From Pseudomonadota bacterium (GTDB taxonomy: Bacteria > Pseudomonadota > Gammaproteobacteria > Burkholderiales > Burkholderiaceae_C): DNA of 64,000 bases. The stretch lies in assembly GCA_020161065.1 (NCBI GenBank), contig JAIUPH010000030.1:19010-83009 (forward strand). The letters run 5' to 3'. Under the pieces are notes generated by a model that was not told where the DNA came from, searched no databases, and saw only the letters and a list, made by a program, of their open reading frames with translations. Both the position numbers and the translations under genes were made by a program. Shown in pieces: positions 38,810-46,877 of the stretch (positions are counted from its first letter, which is position 1; each line of letters opens with the position of its first letter).

Positions 38810-40079
38810 GCACCGCGTGCTTTCCGGCAAGCGTACCGGGGCTGCCCTCGGGTCCCGACGCCCCCTGTCGTTCAGCAAGGTCAGACGCAACAAGCCGCGC
38901 CGGCCTTCCCTCGACGAGCCGCGCGCGCGTCGCAGCGATCTCGTGTCCATCGTGCGCTCCTTGGCGCGTTGCAGCGCGATGCCTTCGTCGAAATGCCCCT
39001 GCAACGCCACCGTCTGCGCCAGCAACAGCCAGCCGATGATCGAGCGGTCGTGCCGGCTGCCCAAGTGCTTGTCCATGGCCGGCACCAGCTCGCGCAGTTC
39101 GGGCTCGATGGCGGCATCGTCGAACAGGACGAAGCGCGCCCTGGCGAGGTTGTAGCGGTCCATCAGCCGGTCGCCGCTGGCGTAGCCGGCGATGCGCTCG
39201 CCGCCCTGCCGGATCTGGCGGAACACTTCGGCGGCCGGCAGCACGTCGCTGGTCTCCATGTAGACGTGGGCGGCGATGGTGGCCACGCGCAGGTCGTCGC
39301 GCGAGCCGCCGCCGCTGCGCTGCGCTTTGCGCGCCAGCGCGTCGCGGGCCAGCGTGCGCGCGCTGTCGAAGCGGCCCTGGTGCATGTCGTACCAGGCACG
39401 GTTGGCGATCAGCCGCGGCGCCCATTCGTTGTCGGCCCCGAAGGCGCGTTCGGCCTCGGCCTGGGTGCGCAGCGCGGCGGCGCGGGCGGCGTCGAAATCC
39501 GCCAGCTCCTCGAACGCCTCCATGCGGATGAACAAGGCCTCGACATGGCGCCGCGTGCCGCGTTCGCCGTTCGCCTCGTACAGCGCCACCGCCTGTTCGA
39601 GGTGCGGCCGCGCCGGCTCGATGGCGCCCAGCGCCACGTCGATGGCGCCCACGTTGTGGTGCAACGGCGCGCGCACGACGGCGTCGCTGCCGAACCGGGT
39701 GTCGATCTGCCGCGCGCTCTGGTTGCATCGCCTGCAGCACCTGCAGCAAGAGCCGCAGGCGCGCCGCAACGCCCAGCGAATGCGCCGCCGCATGGGCGGT
39801 GATCGGCTCGCCCTGCACGTATTCGAGCGCCAGCCAGGGCTGGTCGCCGTCGACGCCGGCGTCCAGCACCGAGGCGATGTGCGGGTGCGTCAGCGTGCCG
39901 AGGAAGTCCCCGGTCTCGATGGCGCCGCGTTCGTCCAGCAGGCGGCGCAGTTCGCCCGCCAGCGGGCCTAGCGACGGCGCCAGCGCCGCCCACCACGCGG
40001 CGCGCGCGGCGGGCGGCAGCGCGAGCGCCTCGTCGAGATGGCGCAGCAGCACGGACCAGTCGTCGCGGGCCAGCGGCAT
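38810..40079 (-). pseudogene. Gutted Ser/Thr protein kinase-TPR gene
   Basis: Pieces of a large kinase-TPR protein in two frames. 40079 to about 39725 encodes an N-terminal cap (MPLARDDWSVLLRHLDEAL), then jumps from ETGDFL straight to LTHPHIASVLDAG and ALEYVQGEPI, so the ATP-binding lobe is missing. After LLLQVLQAM the frame changes and the sequence continues as TPR repeats (HNVGAIDVALGAIEPARPHLEQA, about 39700-38930). The catalytic loop, DFG and any membrane segment are gone. The C-terminus dissolves near the hipA stop. The intact ancestor would have paired with the ECF sigma factor upstream. Confidence 0.75.
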
Positions 40080-40168
40080 GGTGAGGTCGGGGGGCAGTGG
40101 TCGGGGGCTGACGGGCTCAAGGGCGCGCGGTCATACCGGCATACGCACCGGGCGCGCACGATCCGCCA

Positions 40169-40729
40169 TCAGCCGCGGCGCAGGCTCGCGTAAAGAAAGC
40201 TGCGCGCCTTCTCCCAGTCGCGCTCGACGGTGCGTTTGCCGACGCCCAGCGCCTGCGCGATCTCGTCCATCTCCAGGCCGACGAAGTAGCGCATCTCGAC
40301 CACCCGCACCAGGCGCTCGTCGATCGCCGCCAGTTCACCGAGCGCCTCGTGCACCTGCAGCACGTCGTCGCTGGTCGCCGGTTGGGCGTCTGCGGCCTGG
40401 GTGTCGAAGGTCACCATCAACTGGTCGCCGCCCCGCCGCTCGGCGCGACTCTCGCGCACCAGGTCCACCACCACCGAGCGCATCACGCGCGCCGCATAGG
40501 CCAGGAAGTGCGAGCGGTCTTCGACGCGCAGCTGCTGCAGCTTCACCAGACGTAGATAGGACTCGTGCACCAGCGAGGTGGTGTCCAGCAGCGTGGGGCC
40601 CCGGCCGCCGCGCAGCCGGGCATGGGCGATCTGCCGCAGGTCGGCGTAGAGCAATTCGTAGAGCCGGTCGACCGCGCCATCGACCCCCTGGTTGGCAGAC
40701 GCGATCAGCAGCGTGATGCCGGCGCTCAC
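40169..40729 (-). CDS. ECF-type RNA polymerase sigma factor (kinase-associated class)
   Basis: 186 residues from GTG 40729, which has AAGGA 7 nt upstream; an ATG at 40792 in frame is possible. Region 2 contains LYELLYADLRQIAHARL and SLVHESYLRL, and region 4 contains VRVVEMRYFVGLEMDEIAQALGVGKRTVERDWEKARSFL. This is the ECF class usually encoded next to Ser/Thr kinases (ECF43-like). Its kinase partner downstream is a pseudogene, so the pathway is probably dead or uses another kinase. Confidence 0.87.
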   Translation of the reverse strand: MSAGITLLIASANQGVDGAVDRLYELLYADLRQIAHARLRGGRGPTLLDTTSLVHESYLRLVKLQQLRVEDRSHFLAYAARVMRSVVVDLVRESRAERRGGDQLMVTFDTQAADAQPATSDDVLQVHEALGELAAIDERLVRVVEMRYFVGLEMDEIAQALGVGKRTVERDWEKARSFLYASLRRG

Positions 40730-40863
40730 CAGCCGTCCTTGGTGCCGGGCAGATGCGGGCACGGGGAGAGCGGTGCGGCGGCGCTCATGCAAATGATTAT
40801 GTCAGTCGGGCCTGCGGCCCTGGGGTAGCGGCCCGGGCATCGAAGGGCGCGCGCCAGAAACGA

Positions 40864-40888
40864 CGAAGCCCGCTCGGGGCGGGCTTCG
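40864..40888 (-). terminator. Terminator downstream of the tRNA-Met scar
   Basis: CGAAGCCCGC and GCGGGCTTCG are perfect 10-bp arms around a 5-nt loop. The element lies 28 bp beyond the 3' CCA of the tRNA fragment, the expected place of the original tRNA-fMet terminator. There is no long T-run. Confidence 0.6.
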
Positions 40889-40915
40889 CGAGTGCTTGTC
40901 GGCACTCAGTTATTT

Positions 40916-40964
40916 TGGTTGCGGGGGCAAGATTTGAACTTGCGACCTTTGGGTTATGAGCCCC
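40916..40964 (-). other. 3' half of initiator tRNA-Met (integration scar, att site)
   Basis: On the minus strand GGGGCTCATAACCC gives the CAU anticodon loop with the G/C-rich stem typical of initiator tRNA. It is followed by a perfect T arm (GCAAG-TTCAAAT-CTTGC) and the acceptor strand ending CCCCGCAACCA. The 5' half (acceptor, D arm) is absent; unrelated sequence begins at the anticodon stem. This is what is left when an element integrates into a tRNA gene and carries a replacement 3' end. It marks the left border of the island. Confidence 0.8.
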
Positions 40965-40992
40965 ATGAGGCACAACGATATCACATGGGATA

Positions 40993-41020
40993 GATCGGCA
41001 AAAATCGTTGTCAATCAACG
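40993..41020. repeat. Border motif with palindrome, copy 1
   Basis: GATCGGCAAAAAT (40993-41005) is followed by the palindrome CGTTG-TCAAT-CAACG. A near-identical GATCGGACAAAAAT followed by a palindrome occurs at 43271. The two copies flank the AbiE pair in direct orientation. Both strands of 41021-41314 have ORF-like frames of 90-118 codons without recognisable features; I call no gene there. Confidence 0.5.
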
Positions 41021-41314
41021 TTTTACCGCTACCTTTGCGGATCGACCTGGTCGCAGTTTTCGCCTCTTCTCGCCGCTTGACGCCGGACGAGCCTCGGAAG
41101 GCGCCGCTCGCAGAGTGTTCGCCGGATGACAGTTGGGCCAACGCTGGAGGTTGCACGACGGAGCTTCCCACCAACGCGCGCCTGACGATGGTGCAGGCGC
41201 TGGCAGCAAGCTCGCGGGCAACCCTGCCGCCAGCACGCCGATGGCGCGCCCGAGCGCTCGAGCAAGACTCGCGATCGCCACCCAAAGCACCCTGCAAGTG
41301 GCGGCGGTGCCGAC

Positions 41315-42235
41315 CTACTGTGCGCGCGCCAGACGTGCAGCGAGTTCGTCGTGCTGGAGCTTGAACTTGTCTGCGTTCTTCCTCAACTTCACCAGGTTGT
41401 GAAGCTTCCACTGCAGCGCCGGCAGCTCTGCGATGTGTGCATAACGCAGCAACTGCCATTCCGGCTCAGCGCGTACCAATGACAACAGGAACTGGCGGTG
41501 CCGAGGCTGCAGGGCGCGCGGCAGCTCGTGCGTCAAGCGTTGGCGCGTCGCCACCAGACCGCCGAGGTCGATGGGGGCCGACGTCATCCCGACGAACTCG
41601 CTTTCGAACACCGGTTCGAGCGGCTTCTCGGTCGGGAACAGCACCTCATGCGTGGGCCGGTTGTGGCCAGCCAGGTAGACCACGAAGCAATCCAGAAGGT
41701 CCTCGCTCCACCCGCCGCTGGCCAACATCAGTTGCACGTCGAAGAGATCTCGCGGGTGCTGTCGATCGAGCGCAGCGACCAGCTTCCCGGCGTAGAGCTC
41801 TGGCACGGCCAAGATGGGTACTTCGACATTGGCCGAGAACATCTGCTGCGCCGCTGGCGTCAATGCTCGTCGCTCCGGCGGCAACACCGTGCCGCGGAAA
41901 ACGGAGTTCACCTCGACCTTGACCTCCGCGACTCCGTCGCTCACGAACAGCTTGGCCTCGGTTCCATCCTTGGACCTGCGAAGGACGGCAGAGACCCCCA
42001 AGGCCTCGACCCGCGCCTGGGCCGCTGCCAGTTCAGCGCTGATGGCGTTTAACGCTTCCTGGCGCGGCAGCCCATGCGGGACGAAGACGACGTCGATGTC
42101 CACGGACAACCGAGGCATGTCCTGCACGAAGAGGTTCAGGGCCGTGCCGCCCTTCATCGCGAACGCGGCCGTGTCGAAGACCGCCGGGGCCACGGCCAGC
42201 AGCAGTTGCACGGTGCGGACATAGTCGACGTTCAT
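41315..42235 (-). CDS. abiEii: AbiEii-type nucleotidyltransferase toxin
   Basis: 306 residues. The nucleotidyltransferase signature AMKGGTALNLFVQDMPRLSVDIDVVF (GGT...RxSxDxD) lies near residue 25, with further acidic residues in EVKVEVNSVF and the AbiEii-type helix ELYAGKLVAALDRQHPRDLFDV. In type IV AbiE systems this enzyme is a toxin that blocks growth on phage infection, probably by modifying tRNA. ATG 42235 overlaps the antitoxin stop. Longer upstream readings lie inside abiEi. Confidence 0.9.
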   Translation of the reverse strand: MNVDYVRTVQLLLAVAPAVFDTAAFAMKGGTALNLFVQDMPRLSVDIDVVFVPHGLPRQEALNAISAELAAAQARVEALGVSAVLRRSKDGTEAKLFVSDGVAEVKVEVNSVFRGTVLPPERRALTPAAQQMFSANVEVPILAVPELYAGKLVAALDRQHPRDLFDVQLMLASGGWSEDLLDCFVVYLAGHNRPTHEVLFPTEKPLEPVFESEFVGMTSAPIDLGGLVATRQRLTHELPRALQPRHRQFLLSLVRAEPEWQLLRYAHIAELPALQWKLHNLVKLRKNADKFKLQHDELAARLARAQ

Positions 42236-42978
42236 GAAGGCCGCTTCAGGTTGAGACGTTCGCCGGTCTTCGTGGCCGACACCCAGCGACGGCCTCCACC
42301 GAGGCGTTCGCTGTGGCGACGCGCCAGCCCCGCCCATGGAAGGTCCAGATCGTCAGCGAAGGAGTGAGCCAGCCTGGCCACCTTGATCCGCTTGAGATGG
42401 GCCAGCAAAGTGTCCAGCACGTCCATGCGCAAGGATCGCGCGCCCTCCACGAGATGGCGCGCCTCTTCGATGCCCTGGCTCCTGCCGACTTCGCTTAGCA
42501 GTTCCAGCGTGGCGCGCTCTGGCACCGATACGAGGACGTCGGAACGCCCCCCCGGCAAAGGCGCGAGCCCCAAGCCCGGGGGAAGCGAGTCGTCGAAAAG
42601 GTGGGTGGCCTGATACGTGGCGGAGAGCGCGGTCGTGAGCCAGGCTGGGAGCCTAGTCGGCGCGTCTCCCCAGAGGACCAGCCGCTCTTTGAACGCGAGG
42701 TTGTGGCGAACACCGCGCCAGCCGAGAGCCGTCTTGCCGGCGACATGCAGTCCGGGGACTTGCGTTCCGAGCCATGCCAGGGCGGCGTCGCGGTTCAGCT
42801 CGTCCCCGGGCAGCAGGTAGACGCCCCGGCCAAGCCGACGCAGCCAGCCGCTCTCCGCCAGCCTGCCAACTTGCTTGGCAGTGAGGCCCCGGTCCCGCAG
42901 CAGCTGCGTTGAGAGCGGCGTGCCTCTTGGTAGCGAGGACAGGGCCTCTCGGAATAGAACGCTTGGTGTAGATCCCAT
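42232..42978 (-). CDS. abiEi: AbiEi-type antitoxin / regulator
   Basis: 248 residues. The N-terminal winged helix (TPLSTQLLRDRGLTAKQVGRLAESGWLRRLGRGVYLLPGDEL) is the AbiEi_4-type DNA-binding domain; the rest is the antitoxin domain (HVAGKTALGWRGVRHNLA, ERLVLWGD, ERATLELLSEV). It represses the operon and counteracts AbiEii. An A/T-rich stretch upstream (near 43000) could hold the promoter. Confidence 0.88.
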   Translation of the reverse strand: MGSTPSVLFREALSSLPRGTPLSTQLLRDRGLTAKQVGRLAESGWLRRLGRGVYLLPGDELNRDAALAWLGTQVPGLHVAGKTALGWRGVRHNLAFKERLVLWGDAPTRLPAWLTTALSATYQATHLFDDSLPPGLGLAPLPGGRSDVLVSVPERATLELLSEVGRSQGIEEARHLVEGARSLRMDVLDTLLAHLKRIKVARLAHSFADDLDLPWAGLARRHSERLGGGRRWVSATKTGERLNLKRPS

Positions 42979-43056
42979 GAGGCGGCCATTATTCGCTTTT
43001 TTTTATGCGGCGAGGCATTTCGGGATTCTGGCGGCCTGCCTCCACGCATAAAGCGA

Positions 43057-43305
43057 TCAGTTCCCGTCAGAAGAGAAGTTCAGCGACTTTTCTATGTAGG
43101 TCGCTACCAAGAACAGGGACTCAGGCAAGAGGCAGCGCACCGGAATGGGCGCCAACACGAGCCGTCCCGAGCGGCGAGGCTGCCGGCCCGAATGGGCTGC
43201 CAGGACGACAAAAACAGCGCCTTCAGGCACCCAGAAGGTTTCATGTCCGACGCACGGAATCACATTGGTTGATCGGACAAAAATGAACTTAAGTTGTTGA
43301 TTCAA
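43057..43305 (-). CDS. Small hypothetical protein
   Basis: 82-residue ORF starting inside the border palindrome. A hydrophobic strand segment (FWVPEGAVFVVLAAHSG) and LVLAPIPVRCLLPESLFLVATYIEKSL look protein-like, but I recognise no family and see no clear ribosome-binding site. It lies between abiEi and the recombinase-type genes. It may be spurious. Confidence 0.25.
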   Translation of the reverse strand: MNQQLKFIFVRSTNVIPCVGHETFWVPEGAVFVVLAAHSGRQPRRSGRLVLAPIPVRCLLPESLFLVATYIEKSLNFSSDGN

Positions 43306-43313
43306 AACAACTT
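43271..43313. repeat. Border motif with palindrome, copy 2
   Basis: GATCGGACAAAAAT (43271-43284) precedes AAGTTGTT-GATTCAA-AACAACTT (43291-43313), a perfect 8-bp hairpin followed by TTTT. The layout repeats the one at 40993. On the plus strand the hairpin plus T-run would also work as a terminator. It sits only 6 bp before the first gene of the recombinase-type trio. Confidence 0.5.
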
Positions 43314-43318
43314 TTTTG

Positions 43319-44152
43319 ATGACATCGACACGAAAGCGGCCTGAAATCTACGCGCAGGCGGTAGGCTGGCTATGCAGTCAACACAGGTCAATGCGAAAGG
43401 ATTCAGGCGACATGCAGCAAGATTTCAACGATGGCGATCCGGCCAACGCGCCGCCTTCCGAGGCGCAGGGTGTCGCATCGACCCCAGAGAGGCTCGGCGC
43501 AGGCGCGAACCCGCCGGTCGAGGCGAGCCAACCTCTCCCCGATGTGGCATCGACGGAGCGAGCATCCCACCGCGCGCCGGACAAGCTGGTCGCAACCGAT
43601 GCTCGCTCAGATGCGTCGGCACCCAGGCGAACGAGTTTCTTCGACCACGACATCGAAGTCCGGAAGGTGCGGCTGGATGAGATCGACGGCGTGGACGAGG
43701 ACATCACGCAGTTCCTGCGCGAGAACGATGTGCTCATCGACGTGTCGATGCAAAGCGATCGCTGGTCGCAACCCGTGACCCGGATCGCCATTCAGTGCCT
43801 TCACCTGCCGCTTTGGTACCGACGTGGACGCCTGGTGCATTTGGGCAGCGGCAAGGCATTGACGCTGGCAAGGCGACTGGCGCACCACGACGACCTACTT
43901 CCGGCAAGCATCGTCCAAGCGAAGACGCTCAGCCTGCAACAGAAACTGACCTACATCGCCTACGAGCTTGAGTTTCTGCCCGCCGTTCACCGGCCCGGCA
44001 ATGGCTACCCCGCCGCCGCGGTGGCCCTTTGGCAGGCCCTGGAGCGGGCGGGCGTAGCGCCCCTCAAGCGTCCTGGGCTCAGGGACTTCGCGTCGGCAAC
44101 CGGCATCAGCGTGTCGGCTCTGAAATCATATTGGAAGCCAGGAGCCGCCTGA
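43319..44152 (+). CDS. Trio gene 1: DNA-binding-like accessory protein
   Basis: 277 residues from ATG 43319; internal ATGs near 43391 and 43412 are also possible starts. The first 100 residues are polar and low-complexity. From about 105 on it looks folded: FFDHDIEVRKVRLDEIDGVDEDIT, then QCLHLPLWYRRGRLVHLGSGKAL, and a C-terminal segment (LRDFASATGISVSALKSYWK) that resembles a helix-turn-helix. I know no family. Its stop overlaps the next start by one base, so it belongs with the two large genes downstream, perhaps as a recombination accessory factor. Confidence 0.65.
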   Translation: MTSTRKRPEIYAQAVGWLCSQHRSMRKDSGDMQQDFNDGDPANAPPSEAQGVASTPERLGAGANPPVEASQPLPDVASTERASHRAPDKLVATDARSDASAPRRTSFFDHDIEVRKVRLDEIDGVDEDITQFLRENDVLIDVSMQSDRWSQPVTRIAIQCLHLPLWYRRGRLVHLGSGKALTLARRLAHHDDLLPASIVQAKTLSLQQKLTYIAYELEFLPAVHRPGNGYPAAAVALWQALERAGVAPLKRPGLRDFASATGISVSALKSYWKPGAA

Positions 44153-46875
44153 TGGCGCGGCCGCGCATGCCGAGAAGCACCGCGCCAGAGACCAGCGAGC
44201 GCGAGGACACGACCGCGCCAGCGCGGTCGGCAACCTTCACCCAGGTATTGCTTCGGGCCGAAGAGGCCGGTATCGACCGCAATGCTCTGAGCCGGCTGTT
44301 TTGGCTGATGAACGCGCATCCGCGCCTCCTCGGCCACCAGCGATGCCTGCAAAACCTGCTGCGCCTGATGTCGACACCCGAGTTCACAGATGGCATCAAC
44401 GAATGGGCCGACCCGTGGACCGCCGACATCCCGGCCTGGACATCTGCCGCGACGTGGGCGACCAAGCTGGCCGGCAAGGTGGCCGCTGAAATGGCGGACT
44501 TCGTTCGCCAGCCTCGCAACGAGCACCACCAGATCCTGATGCGCCACGGCATCAACCGACACCCTCTGGTCGGCGCGCTATGGATCCGTCATCACAGCGA
44601 CCCGGATCCGTCGCAGCCCACCGCCACCCTGGCGGCGCCAGGCAGGATGTTCCGGCTGCTGCAGTGGCACCTTTTCTGCAGTCAAGCAGAGGCCAGGCAC
44701 AGCCACAGCACACTCGAGCAGTACCTCCAGTACGACCGCCCTGGCGAATGGCCTGCGTGGCCCCGCCCAGCCGCGGCCGTCGGCCTGGCACTGCGACAGC
44801 TGAGCTACTCCCCCTGGGAACCGCTACTCGCAGACCTTCCATACGAGACTCGCCTGGACGACTTCGCCAATGAATTGGTCGATAGAAAAGACCGGCTCCT
44901 ACTGAAGCACGAGGATGGCGAGGCTAGGCAGCGGCTCGTTGCGCTGATCAGCTACTTCGATGACTTCAAGCGCTACTTCGATGGCCAGCCCGCAAAGCGC
45001 CGACGCAAAGGTGGCGGGGGGTCCGGTGGCGGCCGAAGAGGAATTCCCGGCTTCATCCACTTCACGGCAAGCCCGAACGTTTTGTTCGAGCCGCCCGAGC
45101 CCGACACCGGCGATGAGGATGTCCCGAGCCGCACCGTCACGCGCGCCTACATCCACAGTGACGGCCTGACGCCGCAGAAAGTCGCTGAGCTCGAAGCGCT
45201 GGGCATTGCTCCGAGCGAAGACCTGAGGCCGGTCATGGACCTCTTCCCAATAGAGGACCGACCGGGTGGGATTCACGGCTTGTGGACCATGCGCCAGGCC
45301 GCCGAAGCAGCATCGCAGAGGGACTACTGGGACAAGACCCAGCTTACGCCCCTCGAGGTGGCAGCGCTGCTCGATGCGGTGGATGCCCCCAAGCCGGACC
45401 AGACCGAGCAAGGCGCCAACGCGCTCGACGAGGCAGCGCGCCTGATCCTCAAGTGCATGCTGGTTCTTGGTTGCGAGCAGGAGGATGCGCGGACGATTCG
45501 CACGACGCTGTCGTCGGCACTTGACGCCGTTGTCGCGGGCGACGAAGGCCTTGCAACGCGTGTCGCGCTGGTCGACGGCGACTCCGGGATGAGTACGGGT
45601 TTTGCTGTGCCTGCGATCGGGCCGCGGTACACGTCCGAGCCACCCGCCACCTACAGCCAGCGCGCAAACGCCACGGTGCGTCATGTCGCGCTGCCCGATG
45701 TTGCCGGACTGGGCGCAGCACTCTTGATTCATCAACGTAGCAGTGGCGGCGAGATCGGCGGCCCAGTCTTCCAAGAATCGTCCGAAAGGATTGCCGCCAA
45801 GATCAACCAGCTGCTCGAGGTTGCCAATCGAGCGCTCGACGCGCAATCGAGGGCCAGGCTGACGACGATCAAAGTCTCACGCAAGCTGCCAGCCCTGCTG
45901 TCGCGGGCCGGTGTCGACGAAGTTGGCGTGGCCATCATCTGCGGTGACCTTCGCTACGAACGCCAAGCCCGCCTGCACTACACGCAACATCGGACCGACC
46001 ACCTCGCCAAGGCCTACGCCAAGGCAGTCCGGCGACTGTTCGCGGAGGCGGGGCGCCCGACTGCAACCGCTGGGCAGACCAATTCGCCCGCGGACAAGGC
46101 AATGGTCGGGGCACGCCTTGTCGTGAGGCATGAGGAACTGCGTGACTTCATCGGGGCCCTGCACGCCGAGCTGCGAAAGGATCCGGCCATGACGCGCAGC
46201 GCGAGACACCGCTATCACCGGGCTTTCCTGCTGTACCTGCTCTTGATGCAGGGCCTGCTGACAGGGGTGCGTCCTTCCAGTCAGCCGGACCGGCTGCTGG
46301 GGGAAGTGCTCGCCGATGGCGGGTCAACGACTACCGACCGCATCGTTGTCAGCGTCGTCGAGAAGGACGACCAGTACGAAGCACGCGCGCGCCCGGTGGC
46401 CATTCCTTCCCGGCTGCAGCGCCAGTTCGCAAATGGCGTCGCCCACGCAAGATCGACATGGCGGTGGCAGCCAGCCGACCTGTCCATCCCGCCGACCACC
46501 ACAGCACGGCAGATCCTCATGGATTGGGCAGACGACCGCGCAAAGCCGAGGGCCCAGCTCGTCGACGGGGAGTGGCTCGCTCGCCAGCTTGCCCACTTCG
46601 GACTACCAGCGGCGGCCAATTTTACGCGCGCATACATGAGGACTTGGCTGCTGGCCGACGGATGCCCAGAGCAGGTGATCGATGCGTTCCTCGGGCATGC
46701 CGCCATGGGGCAGAGCCCAACATCCATGCACGGTACCTTTGACTTCGAATACCACCTGCAGGAGATCGAAGTTCGCCTGGACCGGATGGCCAATGAGCTC
46801 GGGCTTCAACCGGTCCCTTCAAGACTGGCGAACCCAGGGGCCGACGCTTCGAACCCCACTTCGCAGGGTGCCTGA
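44152..46875 (+). CDS. Trio gene 2: large tyrosine-recombinase-like protein with degenerate active site
   Basis: 907 residues. The first 600 or so have no recognised domain; a Gly/Arg-rich linker (KRRRKGGGGSGGGRR) sits near residue 290. The C-terminus resembles a tyrosine recombinase: LMQGLLTGVRPSSQPDRLL in place of the first Arg motif, NFTRAYMRTWLLADGCPEQVIDAFLGHAAMG in place of HxxR...GH. The box-II His is not obvious (AYMR), and no Tyr is at the expected distance after GH, so catalysis is doubtful. The protein may act as a structural partner of gene 3. Confidence 0.65.
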   Translation: MARPRMPRSTAPETSEREDTTAPARSATFTQVLLRAEEAGIDRNALSRLFWLMNAHPRLLGHQRCLQNLLRLMSTPEFTDGINEWADPWTADIPAWTSAATWATKLAGKVAAEMADFVRQPRNEHHQILMRHGINRHPLVGALWIRHHSDPDPSQPTATLAAPGRMFRLLQWHLFCSQAEARHSHSTLEQYLQYDRPGEWPAWPRPAAAVGLALRQLSYSPWEPLLADLPYETRLDDFANELVDRKDRLLLKHEDGEARQRLVALISYFDDFKRYFDGQPAKRRRKGGGGSGGGRRGIPGFIHFTASPNVLFEPPEPDTGDEDVPSRTVTRAYIHSDGLTPQKVAELEALGIAPSEDLRPVMDLFPIEDRPGGIHGLWTMRQAAEAASQRDYWDKTQLTPLEVAALLDAVDAPKPDQTEQGANALDEAARLILKCMLVLGCEQEDARTIRTTLSSALDAVVAGDEGLATRVALVDGDSGMSTGFAVPAIGPRYTSEPPATYSQRANATVRHVALPDVAGLGAALLIHQRSSGGEIGGPVFQESSERIAAKINQLLEVANRALDAQSRARLTTIKVSRKLPALLSRAGVDEVGVAIICGDLRYERQARLHYTQHRTDHLAKAYAKAVRRLFAEAGRPTATAGQTNSPADKAMVGARLVVRHEELRDFIGALHAELRKDPAMTRSARHRYHRAFLLYLLLMQGLLTGVRPSSQPDRLLGEVLADGGSTTTDRIVVSVVEKDDQYEARARPVAIPSRLQRQFANGVAHARSTWRWQPADLSIPPTTTARQILMDWADDRAKPRAQLVDGEWLARQLAHFGLPAAANFTRAYMRTWLLADGCPEQVIDAFLGHAAMGQSPTSMHGTFDFEYHLQEIEVRLDRMANELGLQPVPSRLANPGADASNPTSQGA

Positions 46876-46877
46876 CA

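Noticed and set aside
41008-41364. Overlapping 90-118-codon ORFs on both strands after the tRNA scar
   Set aside because: No family, no ribosome-binding site, and one overlaps abiEii; more likely non-coding island border.
40961-42983. Shared 10-mer CCCATGAGGC at 40962 and 42975 as att core
   Set aside because: It is short, lies partly in the tRNA scar, and flanks do not match; probably chance.
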